64,000 nt of DNA from Methylococcus sp. Mc7 (GCF_019285515.1 NZ_CP079095.1:744001-808000), one strand, 5' to 3'; positions 49,309 to 58,155 are shown, counted from the first letter of the stretch. Notes: generated by a model from the letters alone, not told the origin. Numbers and translations are program-made.

Positions 49309-49607
49309 TGTGAATGGCGCTGAAAAACCGCGCATAGATGGCGACGAACGCATCCCAAGCCCGCTTCAGTCCTGATCGGAGGATGGATCGGGATGTGAAG
49401 ACGTAGGGGGAAAGATGGCGCGGAAAGAGGGTGTGCGGTAAAAAGCGCCCTGCCGAAGAGACTTGGGTCGCGCCACGGCTCTCAACCGCCAAGTTTCGCT
49501 CCGTGACGCGCCCCACCCCTCCCTCGTGAGAGGGAATGCCCTGTCATTTTCCAAGGTCCGAACAATCCCGTCCAGACCGACGCTCCTCGGCGTGATGACC
49601 AACGCCA

Positions 49608-50051
49608 ATGGAGTCTTCGGGTCGTTTCTTTGTCTGCGGGCGCTGCCGCGTCCAAGTTCTGCTGTGCAGCCACTGCGACCGGGGCCAGATCTATTGTGGC
49701 GACGGTTGCTCGAAGGTGGCGCGTCGCCGCTCCCTGCGGGAGGCCGGTCGGCGCTATCAACGCAGTCGTCCCGGTCGATTCGCCCATGCCGAACGGTCCC
49801 GTCGTTACCGCCTGCGCCGCAAAAACGTGACGCATCAGGGTTCACCCGCGCCGACACCTCAGGGTTTACTGCCGTCACCCTCGATGGCTGCCGCGAAGCG
49901 ACCTTCGCTTCTCACCACCCCGCCGCCCATCACCGTTTGGCACTGCCATCGCTGTGGCCGGCGTTGTGCCTCGTTCGTCCGGCTCGGTTTCCGGCGCCGC
50001 CGAGGGTCTCACGCGATCCTTTTCACACCACCGGAGACATTCTCGACATGA
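49608..50051 (+). CDS. Cysteine-rich accessory protein of the IS21 element
   Basis: 147 aa. [20 protein letters not shown] plus CGDGC and the late [15 protein letters not shown] give two zinc-ribbon-like clusters joined by an Arg-rich middle ([20 protein letters not shown]). This looks like a nucleic-acid-binding protein. Its TGA overlaps the ATG of istA (ATGA), so it is part of the transposition operon. The role is not established; it may help target choice or regulate IstA. The 299 bases before it are the IS21 left end and show no gene. Confidence 0.7.
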   Translation: MESSGRFFVCGRCRVQVLLCSHCDRGQIYCGDGCSKVARRRSLREAGRRYQRSRPGRFAHAERSRRYRLRRKNVTHQGSPAPTPQGLLPSPSMAAAKRPSLLTTPPPITVWHCHRCGRRCASFVRLGFRRRRGSHAILFTPPETFST

Positions 50052-51088
50052 CCATCGCGCAAGAACTGGAGGCTCAAATCCTCCGTTACCATCACGTCGA
50101 ACACTGGCGAATCGGCACCATCGCCACCCAGTTGGGGGTACATCGCACCACGGTGCAACGGGTGCTGGCCCAAGCCGGCCTGCCCGCCCGGGTGGCCCAG
50201 CCTCGGGCCTCCGCCGTGGATCCCTATGTGCCCTTCATCCGGGAAACCCTGGAGAAGTTTCCCACCCTGACCGCCAGCCGGCTCCATGCCATGGTGCGCG
50301 AGCGCGGCTATCCAGGCGGGGCGGACCATTTCCGCCATCTCATCGCCCTGCATCGGCCCAGACCCAAGGCGGAAGCTTACCTGCGGCTGCGGACCCTGCC
50401 GGGGGAGCAGGCCCAAGTGGACTGGGGCCATTTCGGTTATCTGACCCTCGGCCGGGCCCGGCGGCCACTCATGGCCTTCGTGATGGTGCTGTCCTACTCC
50501 CGTTGCCTCTTTCTGCGCTTCTTCCTGGACGCCCGCATGGAGAACTTCCTGCGCGGCCACGTGGCGGCCTTCCAGGCGTTCAACGGCGTGGCCAGAGTCC
50601 TGCTGTACGATAATTTGAAGAGCGCCGTGCTGGAGCGCCAGGGGGAGGCGATCCGCTTCCATCCCACCTTGCTGGCCCTGGCCGGGCATTACCGGTTCGA
50701 ACCGCGGCCGGTGGCGGTGGCCCGTGGCAACGAGAAGGGCCGGGTGGAACGGGCCATCCGTTATGTTCGCGACCACTTCTTCGCCGCCCGGACCTTTGCC
50801 GATCTGGCCGATCTGAACGCGCAGGCCTCGGCCTGGTGCCGGGGCTCTGCCGCCGAAAGACGCTGGCCCGAAGACCGCAGTCGCAAGGTCGGCGAGGTTT
50901 TCGCCGAGGAGCAGCCCCGGCTGATCGGCTTGCCGGACAATCCCTTTCCCACCGAGGAGCGGACCGAGGTGAAAGCCGGCAAGACGCCTTACATCCGCTT
51001 CGATCTCAACGACTACTCCATTCCTCACACCCACGTCCGGCGGCTGTTGACCGTGATGGCCGATCCCGAGCGGGTACGGGTACTGGAC
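50048..51088 (+). pseudogene. istA: IS21 transposase IstA, N-terminal 347 codons (split by IS66)
   Basis: Helix-turn-helix ([20 protein letters not shown]), then the DDE core with Asp in [11 protein letters not shown], Asp in [11 protein letters not shown] and Glu in [18 protein letters not shown]. The frame is cut after VRVLD by the IS66 insertion. Joined to 53449-53937 it gives about 509 aa, a normal IstA length. ATG at 50048. Confidence 0.85.
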
Positions 51089-51149
51089 GTAAGCGTTCGG
51101 CGGTGCCCGGTCTTGTGGTCTCAGTGGCGAACGGTTAGGTGGCGGCTCG

Positions 51150-52721
51150 TTACGCCCCGGGCAGCTTGCAATTGTGAGGTAGCAGGCTGTCGATGTCCTT
51201 CTGCTTGGTGGAAGGCAGGCGGGTGAGGACATCCTTCAGATAGGCCTCCGGATTGATGCCCAGCTCCTTGCAGGTCTGGATCAGGCTGAACACCGTGGCG
51301 GCGACCTGGCCGCCCTTGGGCGAGCCGAGAAACAGCCAATTCTTGCGGCCGATGGTGAGGGGGCGGATGGCCCGTTCGCTCCGGTTGTTGTCGATTTCCA
51401 GGCGGCCGTCTTCGGTGTAGCGCTCCAGCGCCGGCCAGTTCTTGAGGGCATAGCCGATGGCTTGGGCCGTGGGCGTCTTGGGCGCTAACTGGCGCAGCCG
51501 GTCTTCGAGCCAGGCCTTGAACTCGGCCAGGATCGGCCGCGCCTGTTGCTGCCGCAGCTTGCGGATGCCTTCGGCGTCGAGTTGCTGTTCCTTGGCTTCC
51601 CGTTCGATGGCATAGAGCCGGCCGATGAATTCCAAGGCCTCGTGGGCGCTGATGCGCTTGCCAGCCTCCGCTTGGCGGGCGATGTCGAAGAACTTGCGGC
51701 GCGCATGCGCCCAGCAGGCCACTTCCAGGACCTTGCCTGCGGCGAAGATCTGGTCGTAACCGGCATAGGCGTCCGCCTGCAGGTAGCCGCGGTAGCCTTC
51801 CAGTTTGGCCTTGGGATGTTTGCCCGCCCGGGTTTCGGTGTGATCGTAGACGACGATCGGCGGGGAGTGGCCGGCGTAGACCCAAAACCGCGTCTCCCGC
51901 GTCTTGCCGCGGTCCTGCACGGCCACAGTGGTGTCGTCCGAGAAGATCACCGGCTGCTGCTTGAGCAACGCCAGCATCCGCTCAGCCAAGGGTTTCAGTT
52001 GCCAGCCGCTCTGGATGACCCAGTCGCACAACGTGGTGCGGGCAATGGGCACACCCTGGTGGGCAAAAATTTGCTCGATGCGGTAGAGGGGCAGGTGATA
52101 GCCGTATTTGGCCATCAGCAGATGCGCCAGAAGACCCGGCAGCGGGATGCCCCCTTCGATAATCTCAGGCTTCGCCGGCACCGTGGTCAGCTGCCCCTGG
52201 CACTTGGAACAGGCGCATTTTTCCCGGCGGGTCTCGACCACCTTGAGGGTGGCCGGTAGGTAGTCCAGCCGCTCGGAACTTTCGTAGCCGATCACCGGCC
52301 GCTCTTCGCCGCATTCAGGACACCGGCGATCTTCCGCCGACAGCGGCAACACCACGATCTCGCGCGGCAGATGCTCCGGCAGCGCGGTGCGTTTGGGCGG
52401 ATTCTTGACCGGCGATTGCACCACCGTCTTGAACTCCACCGGACTGGCGACGGGGGCGTCCTCGGGCACTTCCGCCGACAGCGGCAGTTGTTCACTGTCG
52501 GGGAGCGTTTTGAGCTTCTCGGAGCGAGCGCCGAACAGCAGCTTCTTCAGCTGTGCCAGGTCGAATTCCAGCCGTTCGATGCGCGCCTCGCGCTGGGCCA
52601 GGGTGGCCTTCAGCGTACGATTTTCTTCGGCGAGAGCGGCGGCATTCATGGCTGCCATGATACCCGGTAGACCACCCGAAAGCCCAGCTCTGATGCGGGT
52701 TTCAGCCACTTTTTCGATCAC
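51150..52721 (-). CDS. tnpC: IS66 transposase TnpC
   Basis: 523 aa. An N-terminal coiled coil ([20 protein letters not shown]) leads to a zinc-finger region (CPECG, CACSKC) and the transposase domain with Asp in [11 protein letters not shown], Asp in [10 protein letters not shown] and Glu in [14 protein letters not shown]. The GTG at 52721 overlaps the stop of tnpB (GTGA). Confidence 0.92.
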   Translation of the reverse strand: MIEKVAETRIRAGLSGGLPGIMAAMNAAALAEENRTLKATLAQREARIERLEFDLAQLKKLLFGARSEKLKTLPDSEQLPLSAEVPEDAPVASPVEFKTVVQSPVKNPPKRTALPEHLPREIVVLPLSAEDRRCPECGEERPVIGYESSERLDYLPATLKVVETRREKCACSKCQGQLTTVPAKPEIIEGGIPLPGLLAHLLMAKYGYHLPLYRIEQIFAHQGVPIARTTLCDWVIQSGWQLKPLAERMLALLKQQPVIFSDDTTVAVQDRGKTRETRFWVYAGHSPPIVVYDHTETRAGKHPKAKLEGYRGYLQADAYAGYDQIFAAGKVLEVACWAHARRKFFDIARQAEAGKRISAHEALEFIGRLYAIEREAKEQQLDAEGIRKLRQQQARPILAEFKAWLEDRLRQLAPKTPTAQAIGYALKNWPALERYTEDGRLEIDNNRSERAIRPLTIGRKNWLFLGSPKGGQVAATVFSLIQTCKELGINPEAYLKDVLTRLPSTKQKDIDSLLPHNCKLPGA

Positions 52722-53059
52722 CCGACCCGGCCGGCCCGAACCTCCCGCAAACGCACCACCGACAAGTCCACGCCTTCCAGCAACAGCAGCAGGTCCGAGC
52801 GCGAAATCGTCCCCTGAACCGGATTGCGGAAGCGGCCTTTCTCCAGCCGCTTGTAGGCCAGCCAGAAACCATGACGATCCCACCACAACAGCTTCACCTT
52901 GTCCCGGCCCCGGTTGAAGAACACGAACACCGAACCCGACAACGGCGAATGCCCCAGGCTGCTCTCCACCGCCAGCGCCAAACCATCGATGGACTTGCGC
53001 AGATCGCAGGGTTCGGCAACCACATACACCGTCGTCGCACTCAGCAGCGTCGCCAGCAT
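52718..53059 (-). CDS. tnpB: IS66 accessory protein TnpB
   Basis: 113 aa. VAEPCDLRKSIDGLALAVE, VFVFFNRGRDKVKLLWWDRH and GFWLAYKRLEKGRF are the TnpB (IS66 Orf2) signature. The ATG at 53059 overlaps the stop of tnpA (TGATG). It is required for IS66 transposition, with an unclear role. Confidence 0.92.
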   Translation of the reverse strand: MLATLLSATTVYVVAEPCDLRKSIDGLALAVESSLGHSPLSGSVFVFFNRGRDKVKLLWWDRHGFWLAYKRLEKGRFRNPVQGTISRSDLLLLLEGVDLSVVRLREVRAGRVG

Positions 53060-53361
53060 CACGACACCAATGCCGCCACGACCTGCTTCAGCAAGGCGGC
53101 ATCGAACCCGCCCTTCACCTCGATGCGTGCACCGCCCACCAACAGCCACAAACCGTCACTGACCGCGTCCTCCTCGATCACGCGGATCAGTGTCAGCGGC
53201 GCCGCCTTAGTCCGCTGCACCAAGCGCCGGCGCCAGTACATGAACGTCGCATAGCCAATCGCCTTTTGAACGCACCAAGCCCGCGCCGACAATCCGCTCG
53301 CCGCCTGCTGTTCCAACAGCCCCAGCCAAAAAACTTCACGCTCTTGCCTCGTCATCGCCAT
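53059..53361 (-). CDS. tnpA: IS66 accessory protein TnpA
   Basis: 100 aa. A helix-turn-helix-like N-terminus (WLGLLEQQAASGLSARAWCV, then GYATFMYWRRRL) is typical of IS66 TnpA (Orf1). First gene of the tnpABC operon. The 79 bases upstream to the IS end carry its control region. Confidence 0.88.
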   Translation of the reverse strand: MAMTRQEREVFWLGLLEQQAASGLSARAWCVQKAIGYATFMYWRRRLVQRTKAAPLTLIRVIEEDAVSDGLWLLVGGARIEVKGGFDAALLKQVVAALVS

Positions 53362-53448
53362 ATCCTCCTCTGTAGGAATCCGGCGATACTGTGCCTCGCG
53401 CGCTAAGGCCGCGAAAGAATGCGCTCGGCCGGACGCTTACTACTGGAC

Positions 53449-53937
53449 GGGGTGGCGGTCATCGCCAGCCATCCCCGCAGTTACGACCGCGGCGCTCAGA
53501 TCGAGGAGCCCGCCCATCTCGAACGGCTCGTGACCGAAAAGCGCGAGGCCCGCCAGCATCGGGATACCGATCGGCTGACGAAAACCGTTCCCGCCAGCCC
53601 GTTGCTGCTGACCCAAGCGGCCGAACGCGGCGGCCGTCTCGGCGCCCTCACCCGCGAGTTGCTGGCTCTGTGGGAGCGCTATGGGGCCGATGAGCTCCAG
53701 GCCGCCATCGAGATCGCCCTCGAACGCGGCGTCCCTCATCCCAACGCCGTGCGCCTGGCCCTGGAACAGCGCCGCGAAGCCCGCCAACTCCCACCCCCCC
53801 TGGCCGTTCCCCTGTCACCCGCCGCACAACAACGGGATGTCCCGGTTCGACCCCATGGCCTCGACGGTTACGACCAATTGGTGGACGGTCGCGACTCAAG
53901 CGACGTTTTGCAAGGGGAGGGCGGCCATGATCGATGA
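53449..53937 (+). pseudogene. istA: IS21 transposase IstA, C-terminal part
   Basis: 162 codons (GVAVIASHPRSYDRGAQIEE onward) continue the IstA frame exactly after removal of the IS66 and one copy of its target. They form the small C-terminal beta domain and helical tail of IstA. The TGA overlaps istB by 11 bases. Confidence 0.85.
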
Positions 53938-54685
53938 TCCCTTGCTACACCGCGCCCAGGCGCTGCATCTCCACGGCCTGGTGGCTCACTGGGCGGAGGT
54001 CGCCGGGCAGCCCTGGGTCGAAGCGCTGATCGGCTGGGAGGCACAGGAACGCCAGCGCCGCAGCCTGGAACGGCGCCTGCAGGCCGCCCACATCGGCTCG
54101 TTCAAGCCGGTCTGCGACTTCGACTGGAGCTGGCCCAAACGCTGCGACCGCGCCGCCCTGGAAGCCCTGATGACCCTCGACTTCCTCAAAGAGGCCGCCA
54201 ACGTGATCCTGATCGGCCCCAACGGCGTGGGCAAATCCCTGTGGGCGCAGAACCTCGCCCATCAGGCCCTGCTCCTGGGCGCCACCGTCTTGTTCACCAC
54301 CGCCGGGCAACTGCTCGGCGAACTGGCTGCTCTCGACAGCGACTCCGCCCTGCGCCGCAGACTCCGCCACTACGCCGCCCCGGACCTGCTGGTGATCGAC
54401 GAGGTCGGCTACCTCTCCTACGGCAACCGCCACGCCGATCTCTTGTTCGAGCTGGTCAGCCGCCGCTACCAGGCTCACAGCACCCTCATCACCACCAACC
54501 GCCCCTTCGCCGAATGGGGCGAGGTCTTCCCCAATGCCGCCTGCGTCGTCTCCCTCATCGACCGCCTGATCCACAACGCCGAGGTCATCGCCATCGAGGG
54601 TGAGTCCTACCGCCTCAAGGAGGCCAAAGAACGCTCCGAACAACGCGCCAAACGGCGCCGCAAGAAAACCGAGGACAACTTATGA
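53927..54685 (+). CDS. istB: IS21 helper ATPase IstB
   Basis: 252 aa. AAA+ protein with Walker A LIGPNGVGKS, Walker B LLVIDEVGYLS and ITTNRPFAEWGEVF. IstB assists IstA in target capture. ATG at 53927 has GGGGAGGG upstream and overlaps istA. Longer readings upstream lie over istA and are not real. Confidence 0.92.
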   Translation: MIDDPLLHRAQALHLHGLVAHWAEVAGQPWVEALIGWEAQERQRRSLERRLQAAHIGSFKPVCDFDWSWPKRCDRAALEALMTLDFLKEAANVILIGPNGVGKSLWAQNLAHQALLLGATVLFTTAGQLLGELAALDSDSALRRRLRHYAAPDLLVIDEVGYLSYGNRHADLLFELVSRRYQAHSTLITTNRPFAEWGEVFPNAACVVSLIDRLIHNAEVIAIEGESYRLKEAKERSEQRAKRRRKKTEDNL

Positions 54686-54906
54686 AACACCCGCATCAAG
54701 CGTCAGGACTGACCCGGGGCCTGCCGCTCCTCATCCCCGACCACTGGACGCCCGAGCAGGCCCAAGCCGTCTTCGAAGTCCTGGACGATCTCCGCGAAAG
54801 GATCTGGGAGCATTATGCGCTCTCCCTACAGGAGCTTTATCGGCAACAGCGGCTGCCCGATGAAGCGAACCAACCACCTCCCGGTGATCCCGCCGAGCCG
54901 TTTTGA
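54682..54906 (+). CDS. Small accessory protein of the IS21 element
   Basis: 74 aa. LLIPDHWTPEQAQAVFEVLD and LRERIWEHYALSLQELYRQQ form two helices. The ATG overlaps the stop of istB (ATGA). It is followed by a strong terminator, so it closes the element's operon. Function unknown. Confidence 0.65.
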   Translation: MKHPHQASGLTRGLPLLIPDHWTPEQAQAVFEVLDDLRERIWEHYALSLQELYRQQRLPDEANQPPPGDPAEPF

Positions 54907-54925
54907 GGCAGTCATCACCACACCG

Positions 54926-54952
54926 AAAGGGCCGCTCTGCGGCCCTTTCTTT
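54926..54952 (+). terminator. Rho-independent terminator of the IS21 operon
   Basis: AAAGGGCCGC (54926-54935) pairs with GCGGCCCTTT (54939-54948) around a 3-base loop, followed by CTTTC. It lies 20 bases after the stop of the 74-aa gene. Confidence 0.8.
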
Positions 54953-55048
54953 CGGGCGCCTTCCAACCGAAAACATCGCCATATATCGGCGCTTCCTCAC
55001 CGCCAACTAACGCCGCCAGATATCCGCGCTTCTTGGCAGCCGCTAACA

Positions 55049-55475
55049 GGAGGTCAAAGAAAAGCAGAAGGAACTCAAGCAAGAGCGCCAAAAGGAATCG
55101 GTCGAACGTTCCCGCGAGGCTAACCAAGAGATGCAGCAGGTGAGCCGGGCCAGCAAGATCATCGGCACCAAAGTGAAGAATCCCAACGGAGAAAACCTCG
55201 GCGACATCAAGGAGTTGGTTATCGATCCGGAGAATGGCCAAGTGGTCTATGCCGTCGTTTCCTTCGGTGGTGTATTGGGTATGGGGAACAAGCTCTTTGC
55301 CATTCCATGGAGGGCGCTGCATTGGACTCGCGATAAGGAGTATTACGTCCTCGATCTGGATAAGGACACCTTAAAAAAGGCGCCGGGGTTTGATAAGAAG
55401 CACTGGCCAGAAAATTCAAAAAAATGGGAGGAGCAACGCGAGGCGCTCGGGCAGTTTTATCGCGTCAATCCCTGA
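55049..55475 (+). pseudogene. PRC-barrel exported protein, 3' fragment
   Basis: From GAG GTC at 55050 the frame continues the 49212 gene: a charged coiled stretch (KEKQKELKQERQKESVERSR), then a PRC-barrel domain (SKIIGTKVKNPNGENLGDIK, ELVIDPENGQVVYAVVSFGG, LFAIPWRALHW). Internal re-start at ATG 55131 could give a 114-aa cytosolic PRC-barrel protein, but without its signal peptide. PRC-barrel proteins take part in RNA processing or photosynthetic/envelope assembly; the role here is unknown. Confidence 0.85.
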
Positions 55476-55730
55476 CGGGAAGTCGGCAGACGGCAGCGAT
55501 TTTTGGGGATGACGTGGCTATAGACATCCCGCAGAGAGGCCGAATGGGCGAGGATTCGAGAGGTATTCTCGGAGACTGCACCCGCGAGAGCCTTTTTGCA
55601 GGTCGTGGTACATGGTTTATCGACGGCGGCTACACATTAGTGCAGCTGACGAGATGAGACCATGAAACTCAGGGATATCGCGGGATAGCGATGGTCCTAA
55701 TTATTACTAGGAATCCACAGGAGAAGAGAC

Positions 55731-55931
55731 ATGAGCTGGGATCAAGTAGAAGGCAATTGGAAGCAATTCAAGGGTAAGGTTAAGGAGACATGGGGCAAAT
55801 TGACCGACGATGAGCTCGAGCAAATCGCCGGTAAACGCGACATGCTCCTTGGCAAAATCCAGGAGAAATACGGAATCGCGAAAGACGAAGCCGAAAAGCG
55901 GATCAAGGACTTCGAGAAGGCTATCGATTGA
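55731..55931 (+). CDS. CsbD family stress protein
   Basis: 66 aa. MSWDQVEGNWKQFKGKVKET, then GKLTDDELEQIAGKRDMLLG is the CsbD/YjbJ pattern. These small hydrophilic proteins are induced by general stress; the mechanism is unknown. GGAG lies 10 bases upstream, and a strong terminator follows, so it is transcribed alone. The 255 bases before it show no gene. Confidence 0.92.
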   Translation: MSWDQVEGNWKQFKGKVKETWGKLTDDELEQIAGKRDMLLGKIQEKYGIAKDEAEKRIKDFEKAID

Positions 55932-55965
55932 CCGTTTGTTTTCTGGCTAAGAACTGAGTGGAGCC

Positions 55966-55996
55966 GTGCCGCTCGCCGAGCGAGCGGCACCTTTTG
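55966..55996 (+). terminator. Rho-independent terminator after csbD-like gene
   Basis: GTGCCGCTCG (55966-55975) pairs perfectly with CGAGCGGCAC (55981-55990) around 5 bases and is followed by CTTTTG. Confidence 0.85.
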
Positions 55997-56024
55997 AGTT
56001 TCTTTCTCTAACGGGAGCACTACC

Positions 56025-56182
56025 ATGTCACTTGGCACAATCTTACTCGTAATTCTGATCCTGATGCTTGTGGGAGTAATTCCAACCTGGCCACATAGCC
56101 GGGGGTGGGTTATGCACCCAGCGGAGTGCTCGGGCTGGTGCTGATCATCGTGCTGATCCTGGTCTTGATGGGCAGAATCTAG
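56025..56182 (+). pseudogene. DUF3309 small membrane protein, frameshifted
   Basis: ATG at 56025 encodes MSLGTILLVILILMLVGVIP plus TWPHSRGW, then the frame shifts and stops at 56144 after 39 codons. One extra G in the TGGG run near 56107 would restore YAPSGVLGLVLIIVLILVLM and GRI, the full DUF3309 pattern, ending at TAG 56180-56182. Either a single-base deletion or a sequencing error. Confidence 0.7.
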
Positions 56183-56218
56183 TCGTGACAGCGGCATTGA
56201 AAATTAGGCCCCACCGCA

Positions 56219-56308
56219 TTATACACAAGTCGTGCAAAAGCAATGAAATCAATGCCATCAGCAAAAATCCATAGGGCTGTTTTTGTTGGTTTTTAGACTT
56301 GTGTGTAA
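56219..56308. repeat. Inverted repeat with 64-base loop
   Basis: TTATACACAAGTC (56219-56231) and, inverted, TTACACACAAGTC (56308-56296) match at 12 of 13 bases. They lie in the 210-base gap before the second BON gene. Role unknown; may be the remnant of a small element. Confidence 0.45.
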
Positions 56309-56392
56309 GCGTGTGCGGTGAACCCTGATAAAGCGATTACCCATTCTCCGCGAATGGCCACACCTTTTAACGAACTATTTAAGGAGTAACCC

Positions 56393-56833
56393 ATGAAAAC
56401 GAAAGACGAGTACAAGCCGATGAGTCTGTCAAATAGAGTTTTTTTTATCGTCTTCTTGTCTGCCGTTCTCGGTCTAGCCGGTTGCGAACGAGAGGGGACC
56501 GCTGAAAAGGCAGGGCAAAAGATTGATCAAGCGGCTGAAAAAGCAGGCGAAAAACTTGAAAGCACAAGGGAGTCGCTGGGCGAGAAAGCCGACAGCGCTG
56601 GAGAATACATGGATGATTCGGCTATTACCGCCAAGATTAAGGCAGGAATTCTGAGTGACCCGTTGCTTAAGGTATCTCAGATTAGCGTGACCACCACCAA
56701 CGGTGTGGTGAACCTGAGCGGTGTCGTTGATTCCCAACAAAGTATCGACAGAGCTATGGAAATAGCCCGTAGCAACCCGAATGTCAAATCGGTGGAAAAC
56801 AGTCTTGTCATTCAGGGTGCCAGAAAAAGGTGA
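56393..56833 (+). CDS. BON-domain lipoprotein (OsmY-like)
   Basis: 146 aa. A lipoprotein signal (FFIVFLSAVLGLAGCE, acylated Cys near residue 31) is followed by a Lys/Glu/Ala-rich helical repeat (AEKAGQKIDQAAEKAGEKLE) and one BON domain (DDSAITAKIKAGILSDPLLK, then GVVNLSGVVDSQQSIDRAME). It is related to the BON protein at 47506 but has the extra helical region. ATG at 56393 with AGGAG upstream. Probably outer-membrane or periplasm-facing stress protein. Confidence 0.88.
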   Translation: MKTKDEYKPMSLSNRVFFIVFLSAVLGLAGCEREGTAEKAGQKIDQAAEKAGEKLESTRESLGEKADSAGEYMDDSAITAKIKAGILSDPLLKVSQISVTTTNGVVNLSGVVDSQQSIDRAMEIARSNPNVKSVENSLVIQGARKR

Positions 56834-56927
56834 TGCATTGCGGTTCGCGGCTTCAACGCGAAAGCCGAGGTGAGTGGTCTCATTCGAATATGAGAGAGGC
56901 GACGCCTAACAACACAGGAGTAGAGCT

Positions 56928-57293
56928 ATGGATCTACTTTCTTTGGTAGTGGTTCTTATCGTCGTCGGCGTACTGCTATGGCTGGTCAACAACTACATAC
57001 CGATGGAAGCGCGCATCAAGCAAATCCTGAACATCGTGGTAATCATCGCGGTGATCCTGTGGTTACTGAGTGCATTCGGAGTTTTAAGCGTGTTTCCGCA
57101 GGCATTGGTGTCGTTGGTGGTGGCCCTGATTGTCGTCGGTCTGTTGTTGTGGGTGGTCAACAGTTACCTGCCGATGGACGCCCGCCTCAAGCAGATATTG
57201 AATGTCGTGGTGATCATCGCGGTGATTTTGTGGCTGCTGAGTGTATTCGGGATTTTGAGCGGACTCCCGCGGATTCACATCGGGAATCCGTAG
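56928..57293 (+). CDS. Duplicated Thivi_2564-type small membrane protein
   Basis: 121 aa, two copies of a unit of about 60 residues fused head to tail: LIVVGVLLWLVNNYIPMEAR / LIVVGLLLWVVNSYLPMDAR and IKQILNIVVIIAVILWLLSA / LKQILNVVVIIAVILWLLSV. Each unit has two membrane helices around a short polar loop. Single-unit forms are named Thivi_2564 family. Function unknown. ATG at 56928, about 95 bases after the BON gene. Confidence 0.85.
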   Translation: MDLLSLVVVLIVVGVLLWLVNNYIPMEARIKQILNIVVIIAVILWLLSAFGVLSVFPQALVSLVVALIVVGLLLWVVNSYLPMDARLKQILNVVVIIAVILWLLSVFGILSGLPRIHIGNP

Positions 57294-57400
57294 TTTTGGT
57301 TTCAGCCGAGGGACTTCCCTGATGTTTCATTTCCGGAGCACCCCTTGGCTGTGTTAGGCGGTAGTATCGGCTATGGAAGGCCTATTTTGGAGAAGCAAAA

Positions 57401-57550
57401 ATGCTCGAAACTATAGCGATCATCCTGATTATCGGCTGGGTGTTCGGTTTGGTCTCTTCGTACACACTGGGCGGATTCATTCACATTCTATTGGTTATTG
57501 CGATCGTCGTGATCGTGCTTCGCGTCATTCAAGGTCGAAAGCCACTGTAG
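57401..57550 (+). CDS. lmo0937 family small membrane protein
   Basis: 49 aa. MLETIAIILIIGWVFGLVSS plus YTLGGFIHILLVIAIVVIVL, then RVIQGRKPL. Two helices with the central TLGGFIHILLVIA motif are the lmo0937 (DUF5670) pattern. GGAG lies 13 bases upstream. Such proteins often sit among CsbD, BON and DUF3309 genes, as here. Confidence 0.85.
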   Translation: MLETIAIILIIGWVFGLVSSYTLGGFIHILLVIAIVVIVLRVIQGRKPL

Positions 57551-57640
57551 CGGCCCTGGAATCCTAAGATGCAGCAGAGCACTGGGTGTAGTGAAATCCG
57601 GAAGTACCCGGTAAAAGGGGCGAAGCGAAAAGCATGTCAC

Positions 57641-57665
57641 TCCGGGCTCTCGGGAGAGAGCCGGG
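57641..57665. terminator. Stem after the lmo0937-type gene
   Basis: CCGGGCTCTC and GAGAGCCGG pair around GGGA. No T-run follows on either strand, so it may equally be a dispersed palindromic repeat. Confidence 0.35.
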
Positions 57666-57750
57666 GTGAGGGATATTAGTTATATTGAGTTCGCCATGAC
57701 GGGTATTGAGCTTCCCTTTAGTTTTAATTTTTTGAACCGGAGATAAAGTT

Positions 57751-57918
57751 ATGAGCCTGTTTAATGATATCGGTAACGCCCTCAGTCGGCTGGGAAATGC
57801 CATCGGCAATGCAATCACCACCGCAGTGAATGTGGTTGTCGATACAATCGAAAGAATCGTGGCTGCTTTGGTTGATCTATTCGATCGTCTCTTTCGGCAA
57901 CCCGCGATTACTGGGTAA
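57751..57918 (+). CDS. Small amphipathic helical protein
   Basis: 55 aa: MSLFNDIGNALSRLGNAIGN, then AITTAVNVVVDTIERIVAAL and VDLFDRLFRQ. The spacing of Leu/Ile/Val against Asn/Asp/Arg predicts one long amphipathic helix, able to lie on a membrane. GGAG lies nine bases before the ATG. No family is recognised. It is the last gene of the small-protein cluster. The 237 bases after it, to 58155, show no gene. Confidence 0.6.
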   Translation: MSLFNDIGNALSRLGNAIGNAITTAVNVVVDTIERIVAALVDLFDRLFRQPAITG

Positions 57919-58155
57919 GTATCGGGTGCGATAAGGTTCCATATGTAGCAATGACCTGGTAAGCGTTCATTCGCCGCAATGCCCTCGTTGTGATCTCGTC
58001 TGTAGCGACTGTCGGCGACTTCATCTGCAGCAGGGACATGGGCTTGAACTTTAGGGCCGCTCACGTTCCTGCTGCTTGTGGGTAGGAAGCTGTCTAAAAA
58101 GTCAGGAGTGTCTAAGAAACGCCGTATTGGGCGGGTGGCAATATTCAGTTGACCG

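Larger units (their letters stand above)
51089..53440 (-). mobile_element. IS66 family insertion sequence, 8-bp target duplication
   Basis: 2352 bp. The ends GTAAGCGTTCGGCGG and, inverted, GTAAGCGTCCGGCCG are typical of IS66. TACTGGAC is duplicated at 51081-51088 and 53441-53448. It contains tnpA, tnpB and tnpC on the minus strand, all apparently intact. Confidence 0.93.
49309..55048 (+). mobile_element. IS21 family element carrying an IS66 element inside istA
   Basis: 5740 bp. The ends begin TGTGAATGGCGCTGAAAAA (left) and, inverted, TGTTAGCGGCTGCCAAGAA (right), with the imperfect match extending over about 35 bases. GGAGG flanks it at 49304-49308 and 55049-55053. It holds a cysteine-rich protein gene, istA, istB and a 74-aa gene, all overlapping by 4-11 bases, and a nested IS66 at 51089-53440. 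Without the IS66 and its duplicate it would be 3380 bp, long for IS21 because of the extra genes. Confidence 0.85.

Noticed and set aside
56928-57293. CRISPR or tandem DNA repeat at the duplicated membrane gene
   Set aside because: The repetition is in a coding sequence of 60-aa units, not short spaced repeats. No CRISPR array was seen anywhere in the window.
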